The notes beneath the pieces are model-generated. The model was not told the DNA's origin. It saw only the letters and a list, made by a program, of their open reading frames with translations, and searched no databases. From Castellaniella sp. MT123 (GTDB lineage Bacteria; Pseudomonadota; Gammaproteobacteria; Burkholderiales; Burkholderiaceae_B), in NCBI RefSeq assembly GCF_039614765.1, contig NZ_CP154879.1, positions 2,480,001 to 2,544,000 on the forward strand: DNA of 64,000 nt. Direction: 5' to 3'. The translations under genes were made by a program, and so were the position numbers. Of the stretch, positions 1 to 7,491 are shown piece after piece (the first letter of the stretch is position 1; each line of letters starts with the position of its first letter).

Positions 1-59
1 AAGTGTGGATCTCTGTGACTCGAAGGGGGATGATTTGGGGACGGTTTTGGTAACCAGGT

Positions 60-520
60 TCAAAACCCGCTTTTTGAACAAAACTTCCACAAGTCATCCA
101 CATACCCCCACCCAGGGGCTATCCACAGGCCTGGATCCGTTCATCGTGTCGGACATGACCAGTTGGTGATGAACGACGCTCGTTGACCGAGCTTCAAAGT
201 CGGTATCCGATCCAGATCCACAGCATCAGTGATTTGCTCGACCCAAAGGGCGGATTTCAGCCCGCCGCCGCATGGCACTGTCTTTTTTAATAATTTTCTT
301 TATTAAGATAGTAAAGATAATGGAACCTTGTGGATAAGTCTAATAAGTAGTTTTCTATAATGAAATCAAGTACTTGAATCGATAATTTCTGTGGTCTTCA
401 ATGTTAAAAGACACAGGATGGATTGTGGACCGATTCCGGGAATTGAACTTCAAGGTGGTTTATCAACATCTTGTGCACATGAAATGCACGCCAGAGATCT
501 CCTGTGCTTGTCCACAGGCG
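60..520. other. candidate chromosomal replication origin (oriC)
   Basis: No gene occupies bases 1-539. There is one perfect DnaA box (TGTGGATAA, 329-337) and four boxes with a single mismatch to TTATCCACA: 94-102, 119-127, 460-468 and 508-516. A very AT-rich tract (about 281-325, runs of T and A plus TTAATAATTTT) lies next to the perfect box and could be the unwinding element. Box cluster plus AT-rich tract is the expected oriC architecture. From memory, some Bordetella-group chromosomes have the origin beside mnmG (gidA), away from dnaA; that gene would lie just left of this window. Which genes flank the left side and whether replication starts here are inferences. Confidence 0.6.
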
Positions 521-539
521 AGGAATCCTCTGAACAAGG

Positions 540-1586
540 TCAGCTTGTCGGAATCTGATCGCCGTTGTCGAACACCAGCTGGCGTTCCGGCCATAACATC
601 GCAGCCAGTCGAAAGCGGATGCCGTCGGATGAACCGTGGGCGGTGCGTTCGCTCCAGCGTGCACCTACGGAATAATCGATGCAGTATGCCTGCCGATGCA
701 ATCCGTGCCAGGCGGTGGGGCCAATGCCGCGGAACAGCCGGCTGTAGCGCCAGGTGTTGGGGTTGGCGGGGTTGAACAGGCGCCAGTAGTGGCCGATGAT
801 GACCGGGCTGGGATCCGGGTCCTGGTCCCACCAGGCGATCCGGTCCGAATACCGCCAGCGGTGTCCGGAATAAAACGGTTGCGGGCTGCGGGCTTCGATA
901 CCGGATGTCATGCGTTTGACGGGATTGAGGCGCTGTTGCAGCGATTCAAAGTCCGCCACTGCATCCAGATAGGGTGGGGGATCATTGGGATCTTCCAGCT
1001 GACTGGCCCAGCGTTCGCGTTCTGCGAGATAGCGGGCCCCCAGGTCGTTTCGACGGGCTTCATGCTGTACCTTCAGATCCCAGTCATGGATCAGTTCCAG
1101 GATGTGCCCGCAGGGGACGGCCGCCACCGATTCGATACCGGCGGAATCCCAGGCCGCATGCACGATGCGCAGATCCGGCAGGCGGATTGCCAGGGGCAAG
1201 CTGGACAGAAAATCGCGGATATCCGGCCGCTGGATTGCCGTGGCGCGCGTAAAGGGTGCATAGTAAGGCGCGTCCGAATGTTCCCGGCTATCGAAGAACC
1301 AACCCGATCCGTCCTTGGCGTCGTTGGCCAGCAGATTGATTTCGTGGTTGCCCAGGATGGCCAGGGCGCGCCCTTGATCGATCAGGTCGCGGACCCGCGC
1401 AATGACACCCACGCTGTCGGGGCCCCGATCACAGAGATCGCCGATGAAGATCAGAAGGCGGTTGCTCGTGGCCGGGTCGTGTTTCAGTTTTTCCAGCAGT
1501 GCATCGAGCGCCTGCAGTTCGCCATGGATATCGCCGATGATCGCCAGCGGCTGTTCCGGAAGGGTATGGACAAGTGTCTGGTTCAT
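540..1586 (-). CDS. PPP-type metallophosphoesterase
   Basis: A 348-residue protein with the three signature motifs of the phosphoprotein phosphatase/ApaH-like metallophosphoesterase fold in its N-terminal part: GDIHGE, GDLCDRGPDS and GNHEINLL. These coordinate the two catalytic metals and the phosphate, so a soluble cytoplasmic phosphoester hydrolase is likely; the substrate cannot be told from sequence. The C-terminal third is rich in Trp and Arg and includes a GHYWRLF segment, as in other large bacterial members. The start is the ATG preceded by a GGAGAA Shine-Dalgarno, giving MNQTLVHTL. It is divergent from the fic gene with about 80 bases between the two starts. Confidence 0.82.
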   Translation of the reverse strand: MNQTLVHTLPEQPLAIIGDIHGELQALDALLEKLKHDPATSNRLLIFIGDLCDRGPDSVGVIARVRDLIDQGRALAILGNHEINLLANDAKDGSGWFFDSREHSDAPYYAPFTRATAIQRPDIRDFLSSLPLAIRLPDLRIVHAAWDSAGIESVAAVPCGHILELIHDWDLKVQHEARRNDLGARYLAERERWASQLEDPNDPPPYLDAVADFESLQQRLNPVKRMTSGIEARSPQPFYSGHRWRYSDRIAWWDQDPDPSPVIIGHYWRLFNPANPNTWRYSRLFRGIGPTAWHGLHRQAYCIDYSVGARWSERTAHGSSDGIRFRLAAMLWPERQLVFDNGDQIPTS

Positions 1587-1665
1587 GTCCCTATTCTCCT
1601 TCCGGACAGGATTGGGGACAATGGGCGCAGACCCGTGGCCTGAATCTCCTTGCAGGAGGGCATCC

Positions 1666-2310
1666 ATGAACCGGTATGACGTCAGCGGATGGCAGAACAG
1701 CTACCAGGAGGGCTCTGGCGGCGAGGTTCTGAAGAACAAGCAGGGAATTGTGTCGCGCGACGATATGAATCATGCGGAACTGATGTTGCTGCGCAAGCTT
1801 TATGTGTCGGTCCTGCGGGAACGTCTGCCGGCCGGTGCGATCACGGTTGCGCAGATTCGCGAATGGCACCGGCGCTGGCTGGGTAACATCTATGCCTGGG
1901 CGGGGCACGAGAGGTCGGTGAACATGAGCAAGGACGGGTTTCCGTTCGCGGCCGCCGACCGTATTCCAGCGCTGCTGAAGGAGTTCGGGCAGCGGTACCT
2001 GGCGCGTTATACCCCGTGTTTTGCCATGGATCGGAGGACTTTGATCGAAGCCATCGCCCTGACCCACGTGGAATTCATCCTGATTCATCCGTTTCGGGAA
2101 GGCAATGGCCGGATTTCGCGGCTGCTTGCGGATGTCATGGCGGTACAGGCCGGTGTGGGGCCGCTGGACTACAGCGCCTGGGAATCGGGGCGGCCGCGAT
2201 ACATTCAGGCGATTCAGATGGGGCTGACGGGAGACTATGAGCCAATGAAGACGTACGTCGATCTGGCTCTACCCGGCGAGCGCCAGGCAGGCGGGGCATC
2301 GGCCCGATGA
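1666..2310 (+). CDS. Fic family protein (AMP transferase fold)
   Basis: A 214-residue protein carrying the Fic core motif HPFREGNGRISR (residues 141-152), which matches HxFx(D/E)GNGRxxR with catalytic His141. Fic enzymes usually transfer AMP, or other phosphate-containing groups, from a nucleotide to a hydroxyl on a target protein. The flap upstream contains SVNMSKDGFPF. No clear inhibitory (S/T)xxxE(G/N) helix is visible inside the protein, so it is not obviously class II or III. If restrained, a separate antitoxin would be needed (class I). The ATG at 1666 follows an AGGAGGG ribosome binding site. The target is unknown. Confidence 0.85.
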   Translation: MNRYDVSGWQNSYQEGSGGEVLKNKQGIVSRDDMNHAELMLLRKLYVSVLRERLPAGAITVAQIREWHRRWLGNIYAWAGHERSVNMSKDGFPFAAADRIPALLKEFGQRYLARYTPCFAMDRRTLIEAIALTHVEFILIHPFREGNGRISRLLADVMAVQAGVGPLDYSAWESGRPRYIQAIQMGLTGDYEPMKTYVDLALPGERQAGGASAR

Positions 2311-2505
2311 TCAGCCCGGGGCCGGGCCTGCCAGGTCGAGCGCGGGGAAACGGCAGTCGGATTGCAACTGCAGTTCGATTTCCTGGATGGGTTGCCCGGT
2401 TTCGATAGCGGTCGAGCTGGCGACTGCCCGAACGATACGCTGCATGTCTACGGCAGGTGCCGCAGCGAGCAGATCAGGGACGATGGGAAGGGTGCAGGAG
2501 AGCAT
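2311..2505 (-). CDS. possible small protein convergent to fic
   Basis: A 64-codon frame whose stop abuts the stop of fic. It has unusually good upstream signals: TATAAT followed directly by GGAGC and the ATG, so a transcript would be leaderless or nearly so. Residues 24-38 read RIVRAVASSTAIETG. The S-T-A-I-E part resembles the (S/T)xxxE(G/N) inhibitory helix of Fic antitoxins such as VbhA, but the final Gly/Asn is Thr and the strand is opposite to fic, which is unusual for such a pair. No family could be assigned. It may equally be spurious. Confidence 0.3.
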   Translation of the reverse strand: MLSCTLPIVPDLLAAAPAVDMQRIVRAVASSTAIETGQPIQEIELQLQSDCRFPALDLAGPAPG

Positions 2506-2682
2506 GCTCCATTATACTGCGCAGTGGTTCGAAATGCCTGATTTCAGAAGGAAAAAGCCAAGTTTCGCCTGGGTCTGCGGGAATTTGGCGACGTTCTTTC
2601 CCCCTGCAGCCGATCCATTGAAATCCGCATCGGGCGGAGCATCCCCTGGATTGGCGGATGCGGATGAAAATTCATTCAAATA

Positions 2683-2699
2683 CTAAGTGATATCTAAGT
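2683..2699 (+). promoter_or_regulatory. tandem response-regulator box upstream of 2761 gene
   Basis: CTAAGT-GATAT-CTAAGT is an exact hexamer direct repeat with a 5-base spacer (11-bp period). This is the layout bound by OmpR/PmrA/QseB-class response regulators, whose PmrA consensus is CTTAAG-N5-CTTAAG. It lies about 60 bases before the start of the methyltransferase gene at 2761. A related site precedes the gene at 3494. The nearby two-component system (4137-6139) is the natural candidate regulator. Confidence 0.55.
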
Positions 2700-2760
2700 C
2701 TTTCAGTGTAAGCTGTGCGCCACCCGCCATTTTTGGCCTTTGCTTGAACGGAATATCCGT

Positions 2761-3429
2761 ATGTCGCAAACATCTCCCGATCAGGACGCATCGTCCAAAT
2801 CGTCGCTCGACGCTACCTGGCAGCGCCTGGCAAAGGCGCAGGTTCTGCGACGCCGGGCGCTGGGGGTGCTGGCAGTCGTGGCGGTCTGCGTTTTGCCATG
2901 GATCGGTTCGGCCTGGCCCGAGCACGGCTGGGTGCATCAGGGGCTGGAATGGCTTGGTCTGGCGTTGATCGTGGTGGCTTTGCTGGGACGCTGCGGCTGC
3001 ATGTTGTATCTGGGCGGACGCAAGGGCGCGAACCTGGTTGCCGAGGGGCCGTATTCGATCAGCCGCAATCCCTTATACGTATTTTCCATCCTGGCGGTTC
3101 TGGGCATCGGATTGCAAACGGGCAGCCTGACCGTGGGCATTGTGCTCGCGCTGCTTGCGGGGCTGATCTTTCACTGGATCATCGGCGAGGAAGAGCAATT
3201 GCTGCGTCAGGCGTTCGGCACATCATTCGACACATATTGCCAACGCGTTCCCCGGTTTTTCCCGAAATGGTCGTTGTGGCAGTCTCCCCAGCACGTCGAC
3301 GTCGACTTGCAAGGGGTCTGGAAAACGGTGCGTGACGCGCTGCCGTATTTCCTGGCGATCCCTGTTTTCGAGGCCATCGAGATGGTTCAACAGGCAGGTT
3401 GGCTGCATGTATACTGGTCGCTGCCCTGA
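2761..3429 (+). CDS. isoprenylcysteine carboxyl methyltransferase-family membrane protein
   Basis: A 222-residue integral membrane protein with hydrophobic segments at about residues 34-53, 63-80 and a long pair near 106-140. The segment GPYSISRNPLY followed later by GEEEQLLRQAFG and YCQRVPRFFP matches the conserved catalytic region of the ICMT/PEMT-type membrane methyltransferases (RNPLY; E-E-x-L...Y..RV.RF.P), which use S-adenosylmethionine at the inner membrane. In bacteria the substrate is usually unknown; lipid or quinone-like acceptors are possible. The ATG at 2761 was chosen because the conserved protein starts there. The upstream PmrA-like box suggests envelope-stress or two-component control. 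The C-terminal 50 residues after the family core are of unknown role. Confidence 0.75.
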   Translation: MSQTSPDQDASSKSSLDATWQRLAKAQVLRRRALGVLAVVAVCVLPWIGSAWPEHGWVHQGLEWLGLALIVVALLGRCGCMLYLGGRKGANLVAEGPYSISRNPLYVFSILAVLGIGLQTGSLTVGIVLALLAGLIFHWIIGEEEQLLRQAFGTSFDTYCQRVPRFFPKWSLWQSPQHVDVDLQGVWKTVRDALPYFLAIPVFEAIEMVQQAGWLHVYWSLP

Positions 3430-3433
3430 CGAC

Positions 3434-3450
3434 CTAAGTCACATCTAATC
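3434..3450 (+). promoter_or_regulatory. response-regulator box upstream of 3494 gene
   Basis: CTAAGT-CACAT-CTAATC repeats the architecture of the site at 2683-2699: the first hexamer is identical, the spacer is again 5 bases, and the second hexamer differs at the last two positions. It lies just 3' of the stop codon of the 2761 gene and about 45 bases before the start of the next methyltransferase gene. The two genes therefore have separate, probably co-regulated promoters. Confidence 0.5.
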
Positions 3451-3493
3451 CTGTCTTTGTAGTCTCTTGATTGTCAGCCAACTGGAGACCCGC

Positions 3494-4165
3494 ATGCTGA
3501 AAAACAAAAACATCCATGCAATCCCGCTGGTGCAGAACTTGCGGGGCTACCAGGCCCGTTATCAGGCTGACATTCATCGGCTGGTGGGGTTGGTGCATGG
3601 GGCTTCGCCAAGTCTGTTTCTACGGGAACTGGCTATCCGGCCCAAGACCGTAGGGGCCATCTGGCCCAGTTCCCGACAGCTGGCTGGTCATATGGCCGCG
3701 GTGGTTTCCGCCCATGGGGATGGACTGGTGGTCGAACTGGGCGCAGGCACCGGTTCGGTAACCCAGGCGTTGCTCGATCGCGGGGTTTCCGCCGATCGGC
3801 TTTGGGTGGTTGAACGTTCCCCCGCTTTCGTTCGGCATCTGCGCCGTCGTTTTCCCGGCCTGACAGTCATCAAGGGCGACGCCGCCGATCTGGGATCCCT
3901 GCTGCCGGCCAACCGGCCTGTGGACACAATCGTGTCCAGCCTGCCGCTGCGGTCGTTGCCCAGTGATACCGTGACCGACATTCTGGCCCAGTGTCGCCAA
4001 TGTCTGCGGGCTGACAGCCAATTCGTGCAATTCACCTATGCTGTGTGGGATCGCGATACGGGGATGTTCGACGGTTTCGTCGAAGACGACAGCCGGTGTG
4101 TCTGGCTGAACCTGCCACCGGCCAGGGTCCGGGTGTTCAAACGCGCCTTTTCAGCGGAATCCTGA
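3494..4165 (+). CDS. phospholipid N-methyltransferase-like SAM methyltransferase
   Basis: A 223-residue class I methyltransferase. VVELGAGTGSVTQALL is the glycine-rich SAM-binding motif I, followed by VVERSP (motif II acidic residue) and VKGDAADL-like IKGDAADLG. The N-terminal LFLRELAIRPKTVGAIWPSS pattern, with WPSSR before the Rossmann core, is typical of COG3963 (PmtA-like phospholipid N-methyltransferases and relatives). Ethanolamine head groups may be the acceptor, but that is family inference. The ATG at 3494 has a GGAGA ribosome site. It converges with, and overlaps by 29 bases, the sensor kinase gene; its upstream box implies control by that two-component system. Confidence 0.72.
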   Translation: MLKNKNIHAIPLVQNLRGYQARYQADIHRLVGLVHGASPSLFLRELAIRPKTVGAIWPSSRQLAGHMAAVVSAHGDGLVVELGAGTGSVTQALLDRGVSADRLWVVERSPAFVRHLRRRFPGLTVIKGDAADLGSLLPANRPVDTIVSSLPLRSLPSDTVTDILAQCRQCLRADSQFVQFTYAVWDRDTGMFDGFVEDDSRCVWLNLPPARVRVFKRAFSAES

Positions 4166-5498
4166 CGGTCACCTTCAGCCCTGCGTGGGCTTCGGTGTTC
4201 GAATAATCCAGGTGGATACTGGCGCCCAGACGGGTGACGATGGTTTTCACGATGGCCAGCCCCAGGCCGGAACCAATCTGTTCGTTGCCAGGCACCCGAT
4301 AAAATGGGTCAAAGACCCGTTCCCGCTCTTCCGCAGGGATCCCGGCGCCCGTGTCGGAAATGCACAGTTCGATGGTTTGCGCTGTGGCTCGCGCCGAGAG
4401 ATCGACATGACCTCCAGCAGGGGTATAGCGGATCGCATTGTCGGCTAGATTCCTGACCAGGGTCGTCAAATCCAGCTCGTTGACATCGATGCGTATGTCC
4501 TGCGCCTGTGTCACGCCGATATCGACCTGGCGGGATTCGGCCAGAGGCATGAGGACCTCCAGGGTGCGGCGGTAAAGGTCGAGGATGGAAACCGGCGATG
4601 TCTGGGTGTCGGCAGGCGATTGTGCCTTTGCCAGGCTCAGGAGTTGGTCGAGCAGATTGCGGTTTCGCCGGATGCCTTGGCGCAACGCCGCCAACCGTTC
4701 CCGCGTCGAAGCGGGCAGATCCGAATCATCGAGGTGTTCCGCCTGCAACGACAGGGCGGTCATGGGTGAGCGCAATTCGTGGGCGGCATCCACCACGAAA
4801 CGGCGCTGATTTTCCTGGGCCTGGGCAACCCTGGCAAGAAGACGATTGATGGCGATGACGAAAGGGCGGACTTCGGTGGGTAGATGGTGATCGGGAACCG
4901 CACGCAGGTCCTCGTCGGAACGCCTGTCGATCTCGCGGGATAATGCCGTGATCGGCTGGAACATTTTCTGCACGAGGTTGGTCACCATCAGCAGCAGGAC
5001 CGGTACCAGGATCAAAAATGGCATCAGGGTGCGCAGCGCGCTATTGCGAGCGATTTCATCGCGAAAAGCGGTTTCCTGGGCGATGGCGATCCGTTCTCCG
5101 GTGGTCGAGGTCCTGATCAGGACACGATACATCCCGCCATTGGACTTCAGGGTATGCAGTCCGTCGGAAAGGCGATCCGGCAGGACCAATGTGCTGTTGG
5201 CGTCCCTTCCTGACCCGTCAGGTCGGGTATTGGTCAGCCGCTGGATGAGCACATGGGAATCGTTGTCGCCGTCCACGAGATGAGTGTCGTTGATCTGGGG
5301 CAACGGTGACAGGTGCTGCTGATCCACCAGCCCTGCAATCTGGTGCAGCACGTCGTCCTGAAGTTCGTGCGCTTCATCCAGAGCCGAAAAGAAGGAAAAG
5401 ATCCCTGCGATCACGGCAACGACGATGATCACCACGGAGAGGGTGAAGGACAACCTGAACCGCAGCGAAGTCTTCAGGTGTCTTTTGAGACCATCCAT
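4137..5498 (-). CDS. two-component sensor histidine kinase (QseC/PmrB-like)
   Basis: A 453-residue inner-membrane kinase. Membrane segments lie near residues 18-38 and 157-177, enclosing a periplasmic sensor loop of about 118 residues. They are followed by a HAMP-like linker, the HisKA phospho-acceptor motif AAHELRSPMTALS (His240), and an ATPase domain with LVRNLADNAIRYTP (N box), DTGAGIP (G1) and GSGLGLAIVK (G2). Its start overlaps the end of the response regulator gene by 25 bases, so the two are translated from one transcript. Domain order and size fit the EnvZ/QseC/PmrB class. The stimulus is unknown; the two adjacent lipid-type methyltransferases suggest envelope modification. Confidence 0.9.
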   Translation of the reverse strand: MDGLKRHLKTSLRFRLSFTLSVVIIVVAVIAGIFSFFSALDEAHELQDDVLHQIAGLVDQQHLSPLPQINDTHLVDGDNDSHVLIQRLTNTRPDGSGRDANSTLVLPDRLSDGLHTLKSNGGMYRVLIRTSTTGERIAIAQETAFRDEIARNSALRTLMPFLILVPVLLLMVTNLVQKMFQPITALSREIDRRSDEDLRAVPDHHLPTEVRPFVIAINRLLARVAQAQENQRRFVVDAAHELRSPMTALSLQAEHLDDSDLPASTRERLAALRQGIRRNRNLLDQLLSLAKAQSPADTQTSPVSILDLYRRTLEVLMPLAESRQVDIGVTQAQDIRIDVNELDLTTLVRNLADNAIRYTPAGGHVDLSARATAQTIELCISDTGAGIPAEERERVFDPFYRVPGNEQIGSGLGLAIVKTIVTRLGASIHLDYSNTEAHAGLKVTVRIPLKRRV

Positions 5499-6139
5499 CC
5501 CAGCCCCCGGACATTGCGGATTACATCGTGCCCCAGCTTGCGTCGTAGGGCATGAATCAGGAATTCGACGGCATTGCTTTCGACTTCTTTTCCCCAGCCG
5601 TAGATGCGGTCTTCCAGGTCGGCGCGTGACAAAATGGCGCCTGGTCGGATCAGCAGCGCCTGTAGCAGTGAAAATTCCCGGTTGGACAACTGTGTGGATG
5701 GGCCATCGAGCACCGCCGCTTGTTTTGTGGTCAGGTCGAGACTGACGATACCGTTGCCGAGCATGGAGGCTGCCTGTCCATGCTTGCGCCTGATGACTGC
5801 GCGCATTCTGGCGAGCAGTTCGGCCATGTCGAAAGGTTTGAGGATGTAGTCGTCAGCCCCCCCATCCAGGCCGCGCAGACGATCATCCAGACTGTCCCGG
5901 GCCGTGATGATCAGCACGGGAATCGGATTGTCGTGGGACCGCAGGGTACCGAGGACGTCCAGGCCGTCCTTGCCTGGCAGCCCCAGATCGAGCAGGATCA
6001 GGTCGTAATGCTGGGCAGCTACCGTGGTGAGAGCGGTCTGGCCGTTTCGGACCCAGTCGGCTGCGTAGGATGCGTCCTGCAATGCATCCTGGACGACCTG
6101 ACCGATCATGGCATCGTCTTCGACCAGTAGTACCCGCAT
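5474..6139 (-). CDS. OmpR-family response regulator
   Basis: A 221-residue regulator. The receiver domain (residues 1-115) has the acidic pair EDD at 8-10, phospho-acceptor Asp51 in LILLDLGLPGKDG, Thr in IITARD and Lys in LKPFD. The C-terminal winged-helix DNA-binding domain contains LSNREFSLLQALL, a typical PhoB/OmpR helix, and ends in VRGLGWMV. It is upstream of and overlaps its cognate kinase gene. Its expected targets are tandem hexamers with an 11-bp period, and two such sites occur at 2683-2699 and 3434-3450. QseB/PmrA-type membership is inferred from the site type and kinase similarity. Confidence 0.92.
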   Translation of the reverse strand: MRVLLVEDDAMIGQVVQDALQDASYAADWVRNGQTALTTVAAQHYDLILLDLGLPGKDGLDVLGTLRSHDNPIPVLIITARDSLDDRLRGLDGGADDYILKPFDMAELLARMRAVIRRKHGQAASMLGNGIVSLDLTTKQAAVLDGPSTQLSNREFSLLQALLIRPGAILSRADLEDRIYGWGKEVESNAVEFLIHALRRKLGHDVIRNVRGLGWMVSKDT

Positions 6140-6229
6140 TCAATGTCTCTGTCGTCTGGATGGGATGATGAGTCCAATGATGCCTGAAACTATCGGAACG
6201 GTCAGCAGCCGGGACTCCAGGGCCGGCAT

Positions 6230-7021
6230 TCAGGATTCCCCCTGTTCGATGGAGTTGCTGTCCATGCTGAACTGTTCGATGGTCACCAGCATCATGATGA
6301 CAGCCAGGAACAGGGCGCTGGTCCACATGACGCCCATTCCCAACCCGCCGTCGGCCTTGGCCTGCGTGAGCAGATCACCCAGTGCGGCACCGAAGGGGCG
6401 GGTCAGGATATAGGCGATCCAGAACGTCAGGACCGCGTTGCCGCCCAGGCGCCAGGCACCATAGGAGATCGCAATCAGTGTGCCAAACGCGACGGCCCCC
6501 CAGACGTAGCCCAGGTTCAGCGCCTCGGTCGCCAGGTCCCCCGCCGCCGTGCCCAGCGCGAAGGTGCACAGGATGGCCGTCCAATAGAACAGTTCCCGGC
6601 GGCGCGACACGATGTCGTGGATGGACAGCGTGTGTTCAACCCGGTGCCAGATAACAAAGATCGCGACCAGCAGGACGGCGAAGACCGAGGTACTGAGATA
6701 TAGACTGACCCCCAGACCATCCGTGAGCAGATCGGTGATTTGCGTGCCGACGATACTGACCAGCACGACGGTGAGCCAATAGATCCAGGGGGTGTAGCGC
6801 TGCCTGTGCAGCTGGATGACGAGCGCGGCAATCAGTAGCGCGGCCATGATCGTGCGGGTGACGCTTTGGCCCCATCCGGCGTCGATGGCAAGGAAATCTG
6901 CCGCCGTTTCACCGACGGTGGTGCACATGATCTTGACGATCCAGAAAGCCAGCGTGATTTCCGGAACTTTGATGAACCAATCGTCCGATCTGGCCTCGGA
7001 TGGGTCGAAGGTGGGCTGCAT
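6230..7021 (-). CDS. COG4705-type multi-pass membrane protein
   Basis: A 263-residue protein with about eight hydrophobic segments. The first half begins KVPEITLAFWIVKIMCTTVGETAADFL. A second, related pattern (FYWTAILCTFALGTAAGDLATEA, then RPFGAALGDLLTQ) indicates an internal duplication with recurrent (T/G)xxGE/D and AAxDLL motifs. This matches uncharacterised membrane-anchored proteins of COG4705, often found beside two-component or metal-stress genes. Function is unknown; an ion-related role is only a guess. The start at 7021 (MQPTFDPSE) removes a poorly supported upstream extension. Same strand as the two-component genes, 90 bases upstream of them. Confidence 0.65.
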   Translation of the reverse strand: MQPTFDPSEARSDDWFIKVPEITLAFWIVKIMCTTVGETAADFLAIDAGWGQSVTRTIMAALLIAALVIQLHRQRYTPWIYWLTVVLVSIVGTQITDLLTDGLGVSLYLSTSVFAVLLVAIFVIWHRVEHTLSIHDIVSRRRELFYWTAILCTFALGTAAGDLATEALNLGYVWGAVAFGTLIAISYGAWRLGGNAVLTFWIAYILTRPFGAALGDLLTQAKADGGLGMGVMWTSALFLAVIMMLVTIEQFSMDSNSIEQGES

Positions 7022-7491
7022 GTTGAATCTCCAGGGATTCGCAGGGATTTGCGTAAAGGAGATGCTACACATGCCGACTTAGAAGAGACTGAGGATGCGC
7101 TACAGTGAGTTTTCGTGAACGTGACGGAGAATTTCATGGCAAAGAATATCGTGCTGGCAAGTGATGGGTCCTCGTACAGCCTGCAGGCTGCGCGTTATAT
7201 CGTCGAGGCGCACCTGCTGCCCGAGGGTGGGGCCGTCCATGTCGTTCATGTCGCCGCCAATCTGCCGAACAATGTGGTGCGCTTTATCGACCAGCAGGTG
7301 ATCCAGGACTGGTATCGGGAAGAGGCCGACAAGGTCCTGACGCCGACGGTGGGGATCCTGCGCGAAGCGGGGGTCCCTTGCGTCACGGTGCCGCTGACGG
7401 GGTTTGCACCCAAGGAAATCGCGCGCTATGCGGACGAAATCGATGCCCATATGATCGTGATGGGCGCGCATGGCCGCGGCGTCCTGTTGGA

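Noticed and set aside
636-1643. 335-codon plus-strand frame opposite the metallophosphoesterase
   Set aside because: The minus-strand frame holds all three phosphoesterase motifs; the plus frame has none.
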